A DNA stretch of 64,000 nucleotides from Azolla caroliniana (lineage: Eukaryota > Polypodiophyta). Location: the NCBI GenBank assembly GCA_043228905.1, contig JBHGNT010000006.1, forward strand, positions 18,104,001 through 18,168,000, read 5' to 3'. The notes beneath the pieces are model-generated. The model had not been told where the DNA came from, did not search any database, and worked only from the letters and a program-made list of their open reading frames with translations. Both the position numbers and the translations under genes were made by a program. Below, piece by piece: positions 52,361 to 63,740 of the stretch (the stretch's first letter is position 1; every line of letters starts with the position of its first letter).

Positions 52361-53708
52361 TCTGACTCTTCTACTATATTTCTGGAAGCAATGGGACGAC
52401 CATCAATAATTACTACACATGCAAGAAAGTTTTCTTAGGGATATCTAATGAGCTTGGGCAAAATTCCTATCCATGAAGCAAGAATTGGCTCCGGAATCTA
52501 AGAGAGCTAAGACATGTACTAGAGGAGTACGTTTAGTACTAACCATTACTTGAGCTAAGAACACATTGCTAACTAGCTTAGAGGGAATGGAACCACTAAT
52601 GGGTTGCATAGATCTAGGGTTGTCCAACCAAACGACTCCTATTTTGGATGGACTTAGTGGTTTAACTCTTCTTCTAATTGACTAAGGACTTCAAATTTGT
52701 TCGATAGATTTGGAATATTAGTACTATTAGAACTATCAGAAATTTCTAATGAAATAGACTCGGGTTTAGTACAAGCTACTACTTGATTTATGTGTCTTCT
52801 TGGCCTATGTGGACAGTTTATTGTGATATGCCTTGGCCCTCCGCAATAGAGACATAATCGATTTGCTTAGCATTGTTGCTTTTCTTCTTCCGACAATGGA
52901 CCACGACGATGTGTGGTGTCAATTTCCATCGGTGTTGGAGTATGTGGGCTCCGACCTGGTCCTTGGCATTTGTAATTGGCAGTTCGAACGTCGCTCGAAA
53001 AACCGGTTATAGCATCTAACCGCTCGACTGATTGCCTCTATGAACGATTTTGGTTCTTCAGGGAAAGTCATGAGTAAGTCTTTGACATCATTTCGTAGGC
53101 CGTATCAAAATTGTTAAATTAATGCTTGATCATCCCAGGGGATATAGAAGGCGTACACGGAAAACTACAATGTATGCGGAGGCTAGATGATCACCTTGAC
53201 GTAATTGTCAAATTTTGTTGATTGCCAACTTATGCTATCAGTATCTCCAAAAAAAGCTTTAAAATCTCTTATAAACTCCTTAAAATTATTTAGTAATGGA
53301 GATTTCTTTTCTAACAATGGAGTGAACCATGCCAAAGCTGAGCCACTTAACAACGTGCCTACTAGACTCACTTGTGATGCATCTGTGGGATATCGGGAAG
53401 GATGCATTTGAATGACTAATCGTACCTGATTAAGGAATCCTCTGAACTGTGATTGCGTTCCATTGAATTTCATTGGAAGGCCAATCTTGGGTTCCATGTT
53501 GTTGCAGCGCTACAATGGTTGCGTCATGTTGTTGCATGCGTAACACTAGTTCCCCATGTTGTTGTTGCGTTTGCTGCTTTTCTAAGGATATTTGTTGAAG
53601 ATCCACCAACAACTGTTGATTTTCTTGTTCCAATGCGAGAAACTTCTCTTTCAAGCATTGCAACTCTGAGAAAATGGATTGATATTCTTGAGCGCTAACA
53701 GTTGCCAT
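52361..53708 (-). pseudogene. gag: Gag and protease start of gypsy O
   Basis: Starts MATVSAQEYQSIFSELQC. The Gln-rich coiled coil is broken by a deletion near 53490 that shifts frame into EPKIGLPMKFNGTQSQFRGF. The capsid continues with stops and a further shift near 53200. The zinc knuckle region (52880-52790) and the protease DSGANSCFMDR (~52490) are recognisable. The GTTAAAC heptamer is conserved near 52670. Confidence 0.82.
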
Positions 53709-53754
53709 AGTATTAGAGAAATGAGGGATAAGTAAGAAGATAGAAAGAAGGACA

Positions 53755-53768
53755 AAATCGGTTCAAAC
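53755..53768 (-). other. Primer-binding site of gypsy O, self-complementary type
   Basis: TTGAACCGATTT on the minus strand (53766-53755), two bases inside the LTR. It is a perfect 12-base complement of 59410-59399 in the same LTR. It differs from gypsy A at one position, with the matching change in the LTR. Confidence 0.6.
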
Positions 53769-53864
53769 TGTCAAGAATAGTACTAAGACAGAGAGGGAAT
53801 TAGTACTAAAAGGTGAGGATTAGAACTAAGAGGGGTGTAGAACTCTCGAGAGGAGAGAGAGAGA

Positions 53865-54555
53865 TGACATGAACTATGCGGAATAATCTTTGGCCCCCAT
53901 GGAGACTTCAATCACTTTGTTAGAATCACAACCATAGAAGAAATGGGCAAAGAAGGTAAATGCACATATACACAAACAATATGAGAGAGAGAAAGTACAC
54001 AGTATGTTAACGTGGAAAACCCTGAGAGGGAAAAACCACGGGAGCCCACAGACTCAAAACTATCACTATGTCAAGGAATACAAGAGGGAGCACAAAGGCA
54101 ACAACCTCTTGCTCTCAACCTTCGCCTGGCGGCGGTTACAACAGAGACACACTCTGTATCGCTCACTCTCTGTTACACTCTGTACAACAGTTACACCAAT
54201 AACTCTATACAACAAAAAAATTACAACACTCACAATAGTGTTTGCCCTAGGTCATATTTATACTAATATGGCTTTCTGGCTATTTACAAATATAGCCACA
54301 ATGGGCTAACATAAACATATTTACATCTATGTCCCTTCATCCGGTGAGAGGTTCTCACTGGGCCTGCATCATCTGGTTCTCACCAGGTCTTCCATGTTGG
54401 GTACTCATCATCCGGTTCTCACCAGGTCTTCCATGCTGGGTACTCATCATCCGATTCTCACCAGGTCTTCCTTGCTGGGTACTCATCATCTAGTTCTTAC
54501 CGGGTCTGTGTTGCCGGGTACTTATATCCCATCCGGAGGGACCAAAATCCTAAAA
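53865..54555 (-). repeat. 3' LTR of copia P (691 bp)
   Basis: Minus-strand start TTTTAGGATTTTGG (expected TGTTAGG, mutated), end TTCATGTCA. U3 contains three to four ~38-bp repeats with CCGGTTCTCACC (54350-54520). The polypurine tract is at 54572-54556. Confidence 0.84.
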
Positions 54556-54559
54556 ACCT

Positions 54560-57190
54560 CCCCCTTCACTCCGGCATGGGATGCCTCATCAATCCGATCC
54601 ACGTCTGACATGCGTCCAGCTTGTCGGGTGTCAGGACTTTGGTCAACATGTCCGACCCGTTCTTCTCCGTGTGGATATTCGTCAACACGAACTCTCGATC
54701 TTCAACTTGCTCCCGGATTCAGTGGTACATACGCTGGATGTGCTTCGTCCTGGAATGATACGTCGCATTCTTCGCAAGGTGGATGGCACTTTGACTGTCG
54801 CAATAGAGCCGGTATTCCTCTTGCCGGATCCCTAGGTCTCCGATGAAGTCCTTCATCCATATTATTTCCTTGCCAGCTTCTACAGTTGCCATGTACTCCG
54901 CTTCCGTGGTTGACAGCGCAATTGTCTTCTGCAGCCTCGACTGCCATGAAACACCTCCCCCCGCGTATGTCATGACATATCAGGATGTGGACCGGCTGGT
55001 ATCCGCATCAGCCAAAATATCCGAATCGGTGAAACCGTCGAGTTGGGGTTTATAGGAGCCGAATCAGAGGCACATACTCGAGGTGCCTTTCAAGTACCGG
55101 AGTATCCACTTTACCGCATTCGAGTGCTCCTTGCCGAGATTGCTCATAAACCGGCTCACCACTCCGACTGCATATCCGATATCTGGTCGGGTACACATGA
55201 TTGCATACATTAAGCTCTCGACGGCATAGGCATATGGTATCTTCATCACATCTGCCTTCTCAGCCTTCGTCTTCAGGCTTTGCTTACTGGATAGCTTGCA
55301 ATTTGCCGGAAGTGTTGATCCGACCGGTTTCGCGTCTGACATGTTGTACCATTGAAGCACCTTTATCACGTATTTCTCCTGTGACAACCACAATTGCTTC
55401 TTTGACCGGTCCCGGATGATATGCATCCCCAGTATCTGTCTTGCCGGACCCAAGTCTTTCATTGAGAAGGTCCGGTTGAGGGCCTTCTTCAGCATCCGTA
55501 TCTTGACTTAGTCTCGTCCAACGATCAACATGTCGTCTATGTACAAGAGGAGTATCAGGAAGTCTCCTCCTTCGAACTTCTTCACAAATATGTAGTGATC
55601 GGCCTGCGTCTGGCGGTACCCTTGATCGGTCATGAAGGAGTCGAACTTCCGGTACCATTTCCGGGGAGCGTGCTTCAAACCGTAGAGGCTCTTCTTCAAC
55701 CGGCAAGCAAGGTGCTCCTTCCCTTTCTTCACAAATCCTTCCGGTTGCTGCATGTAGATCTCCTCTTCGAGGTCGCCGTGGAGGAACGTCGTCTTCACAT
55801 CTAACTGCTCTACCTCGAGGTCCATGCTTGCCGCTATGCTCAGCACCGTCCGGATGGAAGTCATCTTTACTACCGGGGAAAATATCTCCTCGAAGTCCAT
55901 GCCCTTCTTCTATTGGAACCCCTTCACCACGATCCTGGCTTTGTATCTCGGGGGGTTGCCGGCATCTCCCGGTTTCAACTTGTACACCCACTTGTTTCGG
56001 AGTGCCCTCTTTCATTTCGGCAACTCCACCAATTCATACGTGTGGTTCTCATGTAGGGAATCCATCTCGTCCTCCATGGCACTCAACCACTTGCGGCTAC
56101 GGGTATCATCCTTCTCTTCTTCGAAGTTTCCCGGCTCCCCGTTATTGGTCAGCAACACATGCTCTGCATCTGGAAATCTCCGAGGGGCTCTTCTTTCTCT
56201 GAGAGGATATCTCCGTCTTTGGCTTTTGGCAACCAACTCCTCTATTTGTTCTTCATCCGAATCTGATTCGGGGTGTTGGCCGGTTCCGGTTTCAGCTTCT
56301 TCTTCTTCTTCTTCTGCCGGTTCGGTATCCTCTCTGTAATCGGCCGATTTTCGAGTGTTAACTGGCACTTTGCCGGTTGGGTCCGAATCTCATCGAACTG
56401 ATCCTTACCGGTCGACTCGGAGTTCATTATCTTCTTCTCCGACGCCCAGTCGGCAAGGGTCTTGTCCTCCAGGAAGATAATATCTCAACTCCGAAAAACC
56501 TTCTTGTCAACCACATCCCACACTCGGTAGCCGAACTCATCATTGTCGTATCCGAGGAATATGCAAGGTTGGGACTTTGGATCCAACTTTGCTCTCCGGT
56601 CCTTTGCGACATGCATGTAAGCGAGACACCCGAACACCTTCAGATGCCAGTAAGACACTTCCTTACCGGTCCACACTCTCTGCGATGTGTCTCCATCCAA
56701 GGGAACTAAGCGTGATCTATTTATCACGTACGTCGTTGTTGCCAGCGCCTTAGCCCAAAACGTCTTGGGTAACCTTGCATGTGCCAGTATACTCCGGACC
56801 CTCTCCATTATGGTCTGGTTCATCCTCTCGGCCAACCCATTTAGTTCCGGCATCTTCGGCACGGTAAATTCGAGCCAGATTCCCTTCGAGTGGCAGTACT
56901 CCTCGAACTGCCCCCGGTATTCTCCTCCGTTATCTGCTCGAACCGCCTTCAGCTTCCGGCCAGTTTCTCTTTCCACTCTTGCGTGGAGCTCCTTGAAGAC
57001 GGATAACACATAATTCTTCATCTTCAAGGGTGTGGCCCACAGCTTCTAGTTGTGTTCATCTATGAACATCACTAAGTACTATGCTCCGCCATGTGACTTC
57101 GTGTCCACTTGACACACATCGGTATGCACCAACTCCAGTGGTGCATTACGTCTCATCGGTGGCCTTGATCAGAAGGAGGCCTGGTTTTGC
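54560..57190 (-). pseudogene. pol: Integrase-RT-RNase H of copia P
   Basis: Integrase (VRADNGGEYRGQFEEYC ~56940; ELNGLAERMNQTIMERVRS ~56840), acidic linker (EEEEEEAETGTGQHPESDSD ~56290), RT (MDFEEIFSPVVKMTSIRTVL 55900; VKTTFLHGDLEEEIYMQQPE; LLLYIDDMLIVGRD 55550), RNase H (STTEAEYMATVEAGKEIIWM ~54900). Frameshifts near 56485, 56400 and 56010 and stops near 55508, 55064 and 54975. Confidence 0.86.
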
Positions 57191-58611
57191 TTACCGGCCA
57201 TGCAGTCGGTGCACCTCTCAAGATGCACGTCCTTCACCGGAATGAGGTTGTCATCGGCAAGCCTCTTCATCCCCTTCTCACTCATGTGACACAATCTTTT
57301 GTGCCACAACTCACCGGCAGTGTCAGATGCCACGTTCACGTCTTCCAGGCATAACTGTGCATTCATCAGGTATAGTGTGTTGACTTTCCGGGCCTGAGCC
57401 ACTATTAGTGTCCCTTTGCTGAACTTCATGACCCCGTTTCGGATGCTACCCGTGTAGCCTTCATCATCTAGCCGATCGGCTGATATCAGGTTCAGTCGAA
57501 CCTCCGAAACGTGTCGGACATCCTTCAGCAGCAACTTGCATCCGGTTGTTGTCATCAACAACACATCTCTTACGCCGATAATTCAGCATGTCCCCTCATT
57601 CCCCATCCGGCCACAACCGTACTCACCGGCTGTGTAGGATGAGAAGCATTTCTGATCCGGGGTAAGGTGGAACGACGCTCCGGAATTGACAACCCACGTT
57701 GTCTTGTCGTCGGCAAGATTCAACTCATTCTCCCGGGTAATGAGCATTAGTTCTTCTTCACTTGCCGCAATCACCATCGTTCCCTTCCGGTCTGGCTCTC
57801 TCCGGTCTTTGTCGTTCCGGTCTGGTGACCGCTTCAAATCGGTGCTGTCGGTTTCCTTGTCTTTCCGAAAATGTTGACAGTTCTTCTGGAAGTGCCCAGG
57901 CTTCCCACACTAGAAGCAAGTGGGCCTTCCCCTTGACTTTGACCGTGTCCCCGACTTTTCCCGGTTGTGGGGACTCCGGTTCCTTTGTCTTCCGCGTTCC
58001 AATTTAGTACGGAGCGCTTTGGAGTCGGAGCTCGTATCCTTGTCTTTCCGATGCGCCTCCTCATCTAGCAAGCTCGACTTGACTCTTGTTAGGGATAATT
58101 GTTTTCCTTCCGGCCCGGCGTTGCCCAAAGTGACAACTAACGTCTCCCAGCTATCTGGGAGGGAAACAAGCAGGAGCAATGCTAGTACCTCATCGGCGAG
58201 AGGTACCTCCAACGATGTCGTCTGTTGAATCAGCCCCTGGAAGGCATTCATGTGCTCCGCCATAGTGGAGCCATCTTGGTACCGGAGCCTCACTAGCTTT
58301 CGAAATACCGAAACCCGATTTACAACATTTTTGTTCTGAAACATAATGTCGATCTTCTCCCCCAGCTCATGAGCCTTGCACTCTTCATTGAAGTTGTTGT
58401 ACAGGCTCATGTCGATGAAGCACTGTATGTACGCCGTTGTCTTCATGTGCATCACCTCCCATATCGTGGCATCGATCTTGTCCGGTCTCTTGTCCCCCAA
58501 CGGAACCGGAAACCAAAGATCTTTGACCACGAGCATATCCCTCATCTTCAACTTCCACACTGAGTAGTTGGAGCTGGTGAGCTTGAACATGCCTCCCAAC
58601 GAATCTTCCAT
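57169..58611 (-). pseudogene. gag: Gag, protease and GAG-pre-integrase of copia P
   Basis: ATG at 58611 (MEDSLGGMFKLTSSNYSVWK), capsid (IQCFIDMSLYNNF), zinc knuckle where a Tyr codon became TAG (57912-57910, CF*CGKPGHFQKNC), protease VVNSGASFHLT (catalytic Asp changed to Asn, ~57690), stop 57585-57583, pre-integrase (AGELWHKRLCHMSEKGMKRL). The loss of the protease Asp is a functional lesion in addition to the stops. Confidence 0.85.
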
Positions 58612-58625
58612 TTTCTGTGCAACCT

Positions 58626-58637
58626 GCTCTGATACCA
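58626..58637 (-). other. Primer-binding site of copia P (initiator tRNA-Met)
   Basis: TGGTATCAGAGC on the minus strand, three bases inside the 5' LTR. Confidence 0.92.
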
Positions 58638-58640
58638 GAT

Positions 58641-59308
58641 TGATAGGAACTATGCGGAATAATCTTCGGCCTCCATAGAGACTTCAATCAATTCGTTAGA
58701 CTCACAACCACAGAAGACATGGGCAAAGAAGGTAAATGCACGTATACACAAACAATATGAGAGAGAGAAAGTATAATAGTGTTTGCCCTAGGTGGAAAAC
58801 CTTGAGAGGGAAAAACCACGGGAGCCCACAGACTCCAAACTATCACTGTGTCAAGGAATACAACAGGGAGCACAGAGGCAGCAACCTCTTGCTCTCAACC
58901 TTCGCCTAGCGGCGATTACAACAGAGACACACTCTGTATCGCTCACTCTCTCTCACACTCTCTATTACGCTCTATACAACAGTTACACCAATAACTCTAT
59001 ACAACAAAAAAACGACAACACTCACAATAGTGTTTGCCCTAGGTCATATTTATACTAATATGAGTTTCTAACTATCTAATAATATAGCCACAATGGGCTA
59101 ATAGAAACATATTTACATCTATGTCCCTTCATTCGGTGAGAGGTTCTCACCGGGCCTGCATCATCCGGTTCTCACCGGGTCTTCCATGTCGGGTACTCAT
59201 CATCCGGTTCTCACCGGGTCTTCCTTGCCGAGTACTTATCATCCGGTTCTCACCGGGTCTACGTTGCCAGGTACTCATATCCCATCCGGAGGGACCGGAA
59301 CCCTAACA
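58641..59308 (-). repeat. 5' LTR of copia P (668 bp)
   Basis: Minus strand TGTTAGGGTTCC...TTCCTATCA. A short copied segment (TAGTGTTTGCCCTAGG, ~58768) interrupts it relative to the 3' LTR. It has fewer CCGGTTCTCACC repeats than the 3' LTR. Confidence 0.85.
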
Positions 59309-59656
59309 AGAGAGAGTGAGAGAGAGAACGATGATAACAAAAGATATATATTATATGAAGAGAATATACAGGAATAGCTAGGAGGTTTAAGACTGGCGTT
59401 GAACCGATTTGGTTCTCAATAATGCCATGTGCCTCTTTTTATACTGGCTTAGGAATACTCTAGAAATCTGCCTTAGGAATACTTTTGACATTTCTAGAAT
59501 GTTCCAGAAAAATCTAGAATATACATGGATTTCCTAAGTGAAATAACAAATATTCTTCATATTACAATGTATAGCCTAATGGTAAGACTTCAACCCATGT
59601 GACACAAAGTCATGGGTTCAGATCCTTTTGAAATCATACCATGCTATATCATGACA
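59309..59656 (-). repeat. 5' LTR of gypsy O, outer part (rest at 53769-53864)
   Basis: Minus strand from TGTCATGATATAGCATGG. TATAAAAAG near 59440 and the predicted RNA start AAATCGGTTCAA at 59410-59399. Copia P lies in the GA/CT-rich R/U5 region; the other 96 bp, ending CTTGACA, are at 53864-53769. Confidence 0.85.
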
Positions 59657-61159
59657 ACTCCTTTCTTTTGCTGGAAGCCCTTCACTAGGATCCAGGCTTT
59701 GTATCTAAGTGGATTTCCGGCGTCTCCCAATTTCATCTTGTACACCCACTTGTTTTGGAGCGCTCTCTTTCCTTTCAGCAGCTCTGTCAATTCTGATGTG
59801 TAGTTCTCATGAAGGGAATCCATCTCATCCTGCATAGCCCTTAACCACATGCGGTTGTGGGTGTCTTTCTTTGCTTCTTCAAAGCTTTCCTGCTCCCCCT
59901 CTTCGGTCAATAGAACATGCCCTGCATCCAGAAATATCCGAGGGGGCCTTCTCTTTCTTAGAGGATATCTCCGTCCCTAGTTTTCGACCACCGGTTCCTC
60001 TGACTACTCTTCATCTGAATCCGATTCGGGGTCTTGTCCGGTTCCGATGTGTAATTCTTCTTCCTCAATCGGTTCGGTTTCTTGTCCAACACCTGCTGGT
60101 TCTTCGAGTATCATTCGGCTCCTAGCCAGATGGGTCCTTGCATCTTCTAAATAATCTTTGTCGGTTGACCCGGAGTTCGTTGTTTTCTTCTCCGACTCCC
60201 AATCGGCAATGGTATTGTCTTCCATGAAGACAATGTCTCGACTCCGAAAAACATTCCTCTCAATCAAGTCCCACACTTGGTAGCCAAACTCATCATCGCC
60301 ATATCCGAGGAGTATGCATGGTCGGGATTTCGGATCCAATTTTGCTCTCTTGTCCTTTGATATATGCATGCAGGTGAGACAGCCGAACACCTTCATATTC
60401 CGGTAAGACACGTCTTTATTGGGCCAAGGGTGGTGTTGTGGTGTGTCTTAGACAACTTAGCATGTGCCAACATGCTCCAGACTCTCTCCATCACAATCCG
60501 GCTCATCCTTTCAACCAATCCGTTTAGCTCGAGCATCTTCGGCATGATAAATTCGAGTTGGATTCCTTTGACCGACAGTACTCCTCGAACTACCCCACAT
60601 TATTCTCCTCCGTTGTCTACTCAAATTGCCTTCAACTTCTGGCTGGTTTCCCTTTCCACTCTCGCATTGAATTCCTTGAAAACAGATAATACCTGATCCT
60701 TTGTCTTCAACGGAGAGACCCAAAGCTTCGGGTTGTGGTCATCTATGAACGTCACGAAGTACTATGATCTGGCATGTGACTTTGTGTCCATTTGGCATAC
60801 ATCGGTATGCACGAGTTCCAACGGTCCATTCTGTCTCGAATGTGGTTTCGACTGGAAAGAGGTTTAGTTCTGCTTGCCAGCCAAGCAATCGGTGCACTTC
60901 TCAAGCTGCACGTCTTTCACCTCCGGAATGAGGTTATCTTTGACAAGTCTTTGCATCCCTTTCTAGCTCATGTGGCACAACCTCTTGTGCCACAGCTCAC
61001 CAGTAGTGTCAGATACCACGTTCACTTCATCCTAGCATATCCAAGCATGCATCAAGTATAGTGTGTTGACCTTCCGAGATCGTGCCATGATCAAGCTTCC
61101 TTTGCTAAACTTCATGACTCCTCTCCGGATGCTACCCATGTAGCCTTTCTCATCCGGAT
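59657..61159 (-). pseudogene. pol: RT start, linker, integrase and pre-integrase of copia Q
   Basis: Minus strand copia of the C/P family. Pre-integrase (61100-60930), integrase (Glu block ~60540; core stops), C-terminal side (VFGCLTCMHISKDKRAKLDP ~60370), acidic linker, RT start (59910-59657: LRAMQDEMDSLHENYTSELT). Cut at 59657 by the gypsy O LTR and at 61159 by gypsy R. Multiple stops and a ~100-bp deletion near 60440. Confidence 0.8.
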
Positions 61160-62051
61160 ATTGTTAGTGATCAAGATTCCAAGTTTACTAGTGACTTTTG
61201 GACTCAAATCTTTAAGAAACTAGAAACTACGTTGAGCATGAGTTCCGCAGATCATCCTCAGTCTAATGGACAAACTGAATGAGTTAATCAAATTATTGAG
61301 GACATGCTTCGAGCTTATGTAACAAAAACCCCTTCTAAGTGGCAACAATACCTTCCTATCTTAGAGTTTGCCTATAATAGCTCTAAACATACATCCACTG
61401 GATATAGTCCTTTTATGTTGATGTATGGTTTTTAGCCACGTGCCCTAGTCGATGTCACGATTCATCGTGACACATTAGACAGTACACACAATTTTTTGCA
61501 AGACATGGACCAAATATTGCATATTGCCAAAGAAAATGTCAAGACAGCTCAAGATCGTGCTCGATTTTATGCTGATCAGGAGAGACGTCCTCGTGCATTT
61601 ACTATTGATCAAAAAGTTCTTTTGCGTGTCCCTACTGACTCTATGTCATTGTCTACGGGCAAGTGCACTAAGTTAGCCCCACAATATTGTGGCCCATTTG
61701 AAATCCTTAAGCAAGTTGGGTCATCTGCTTATCACCTTGCCTTACCCCGTAACGTTGGTATTCATCCTGTTTTTCACGTGAGTCGTCTAAAACCATTTTT
61801 AGGCTCTGGTGATAAAACCATCACAATCCAAGATCTTGTAACATTAGAGGATTTTTCTTACAAACCTCATGTTCCTAAATGAATTCTTGATTCTCATACT
61901 AAGCATTTACGTTCTAAAGAGATTCAACTACTGAAGATCAAATGGATGGATAAACCTATTGATGATGCCACATGGGAACGCGAGCATACTCTTAAGGCAT
62001 AAGTTCCTCACTTCATATTGCAAGAGTGCAATATTTTAAACTAGGGGAGTA
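61160..62051 (+). pseudogene. pol: Gypsy R fragment: integrase end and chromodomain
   Basis: Plus strand, a gypsy family different from A. Integrase core end (DQDSKFTSDFWTQIF, HPQSNGQTE with catalytic Glu followed by a stop at 61279), LEFAYNSSKHTSTGYSPFML, the GPFEILKQVGSSAYHLALP tail (61690-61745) and a chromodomain (LKIKWMDKPIDDATWERE ~61935). Stops at 61279, 61432, 61880 and 61998. A polypurine tract (CTAGGGGAGTA, ~62041-62051) precedes the LTR. Everything 5' of the integrase end is missing. Confidence 0.85.
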
Positions 62052-62527
62052 TGTTATGTACACATAACATTGGTGAGGGTAGGTCACTAATATTTACATT
62101 AGTGAAGGGTATGTTCTCTGATGTTAAAAAAGGGGCTAATGTGATTGAATAGAAGGAATGATAGATGCATGCACTATCATGATTTGGGCAACCAATGAAT
62201 GGAGACCATTTTAGAAAGGCGCATCTATTCAAGGGGCCTAGGGAAAGGTATAAATATGAGGCTTAGCTACCCTCATAAGCACATTACGTCGAAAGGCGGC
62301 TATCTTAGAGACCGGTGGTGTAGGCTAGGCTTTCGTCTCGACGATCATGGTTATCTCTTGCAAGGTATTAGTCATCCTAATATCCGACGGTATGGGATGT
62401 CACTGGTAGGTTGGCTATGTCTAGATCATAGCTTGCGGGGTGGTCGGGTGGAACAGGTTCTTCTATCCAATCTATTTTCCTTCTTTTACTTTACTTTGGT
62501 CTATTTATTAGTAATAGACTCTTAACA
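62052..62527 (+). repeat. 3' LTR of gypsy R (476 bp)
   Basis: TGTTATGTACACATAACATT...CTCTTAACA. The first 18 bases form a near-palindrome. A TATA-like TATAAATATG lies near 62251. Copia Q resumes at 62528; about 130 bp of Q is missing across the insertion. Confidence 0.82.
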
Positions 62528-62939
62528 ATTTTCCATCCGGACAAAACTGTGATCTCCGGCTCTGTAGGATGAGAAACACTTCCAGTCGGGGGTTAGGTGG
62601 AATGACGCTACGGAGTCTACCACCCATGTCGTTTCATCCCTAACAAGATGCAACTCACTCTCCTCGGTGATTAGCAGCAGTTCTTCCTCACTTGTTGTGA
62701 TCGCCATCGTTTCTCTTCTCTCTGAAATCTTCTTTGGTTTTGGATCGTCGATTTTCCCTTTTGCTTTCCGGAATGTTGGCAATTCTTTTGGATGTTCCCC
62801 TACTTTCTGCAATAAAAGCAAGTGCGCCTCCCCGTTGATTTCGACCTCGTCCCCGATTTGTCCCGGTTCTAGGGGCTACGGTTTCGGCCTCTTCCCCAAT
62901 TATGATCTTCTTCAATAACCAAGTCCTTCGGATCGGTTC
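62528..62939 (-). pseudogene. gag: Protease/gag C-terminal part of copia Q
   Basis: Minus strand: zinc-knuckle region (~62880-62800, decayed), basic linker, protease site VVDSVASFHLT (~62605, Gly of DSGA changed to Val). Frame breaks occur around 62810. It ends where the inverted-end element starts. Confidence 0.75.
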
Positions 62940-63740
62940 CAGTGTCGTGCCTTTCGGCACCGGATCGTTGCATGAGTCGGGTGGGAATTGCTGGGGTTTT
63001 GGACGAGGAGGAAGAATTTGAGATGAATCTAGTAATGAATAGATTTTAAGAAAGAGATATAAAAAACTTTGTGAATCCCACGAATATAATTTATTTTATT
63101 AGATTAATCAATATTAAGATAAGAATATGAATTTATATTGAAAGAGAGAGATATAGAAACCTCGTGAATCCCACGAGTATAGTTTATTTCGTGAATCCCA
63201 AAAATATAATTTATTAATTGGTGCTTTTAGAAATATATCCAATTTCCAAAAGATTTCACACTTATTACATTGTGCTCCTCATCCTTATATATGATGAGAG
63301 AGTCTGAGCAATCCATGCTTTTTCTATAACTATAAACTCCATGCTTTTTCTATCAATAGATTATATGCGTTCTCTAACATGCTTTTTCTAAACGTGATCA
63401 TGCTTTTTCTAACCTCGCGCATTTTTATTGACTATAGTTTTTATGCACGCTAAATGTGCATGTGTAGCTTTTTTCTATCATGCGTTTTTCTTTTAACTAA
63501 AGCTTTTTCCTAGAAAATATACGTGAAATAAACTTTCTATGTGGGATATTTACTTTCTTAAAGCTCATGACGTGTTAGTGTAATGGTAAGCCTTCAAATT
63601 ATTAACATGGAGGTACAAGGTTTGAATCTTGCCCTATGCATGTAAAATATATTTTACTATTTCTTTCTTTTTCTTCATATTTATTCAATCGATTATTTTA
63701 TATGTTTTTCACATAGTGTACGAAATACACTACGACACTG
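62940..63740. mobile_element. Possible small non-autonomous element with inverted ends in copia Q
   Basis: Copia Q gag is interrupted by ~800 bp of non-coding AT-rich DNA whose ends are inverted: CAGTGTCGT (62940-62948) and ACGACACTG (63732-63740). It contains three copies of a GTGAATCCCA..ATATA-type motif (63060-63215) and four to five copies of ATGCTTTTTCTA (63315-63410). No clear target duplication, so hAT-like identity is only a suggestion. Confidence 0.4.
63588..63645 (+). other. tRNA-like box A/box B sequence
   Basis: TTAGTGTAATGGTAAGC followed by GGTTTGAATCTTGCC resembles the D- and T-arm (pol III box A and B) parts of a tRNA gene. No acceptor stem or anticodon arm pairs properly, so it is not a functional tRNA. 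Confidence 0.35.

Larger units (their letters stand above)
53865..59308 (-). mobile_element. Complete but decayed Ty1/copia element P (5444 bp), target duplication AGAGA
   Basis: Minus strand, LTRs 53865-54555 and 58641-59308, primer site 58637-58626. Flanked by AGAGA at 53860-53864 and 59309-59313 (in a GA-rich site, so weak alone). Same family as copia C by protein sequence, with many more lesions. Confidence 0.88.
52361..59656 (-). mobile_element. Ty3/gypsy element O, 3'-truncated, 5' LTR split by copia P
   Basis: Minus strand: LTR 59656-59309 plus 53864-53769, primer site 53768-53755, gag and the protease start (53708-52361), then lost. The LTR halves join cleanly once copia P is removed. 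The outer LTR end at 59656 abuts copia Q RT. Confidence 0.85.

Noticed and set aside
52179-52409. 76-residue frame with Tyr/Ile-rich stretch
   Set aside because: Translation through an AT microsatellite joining a copia RT fragment to a gypsy protease region.
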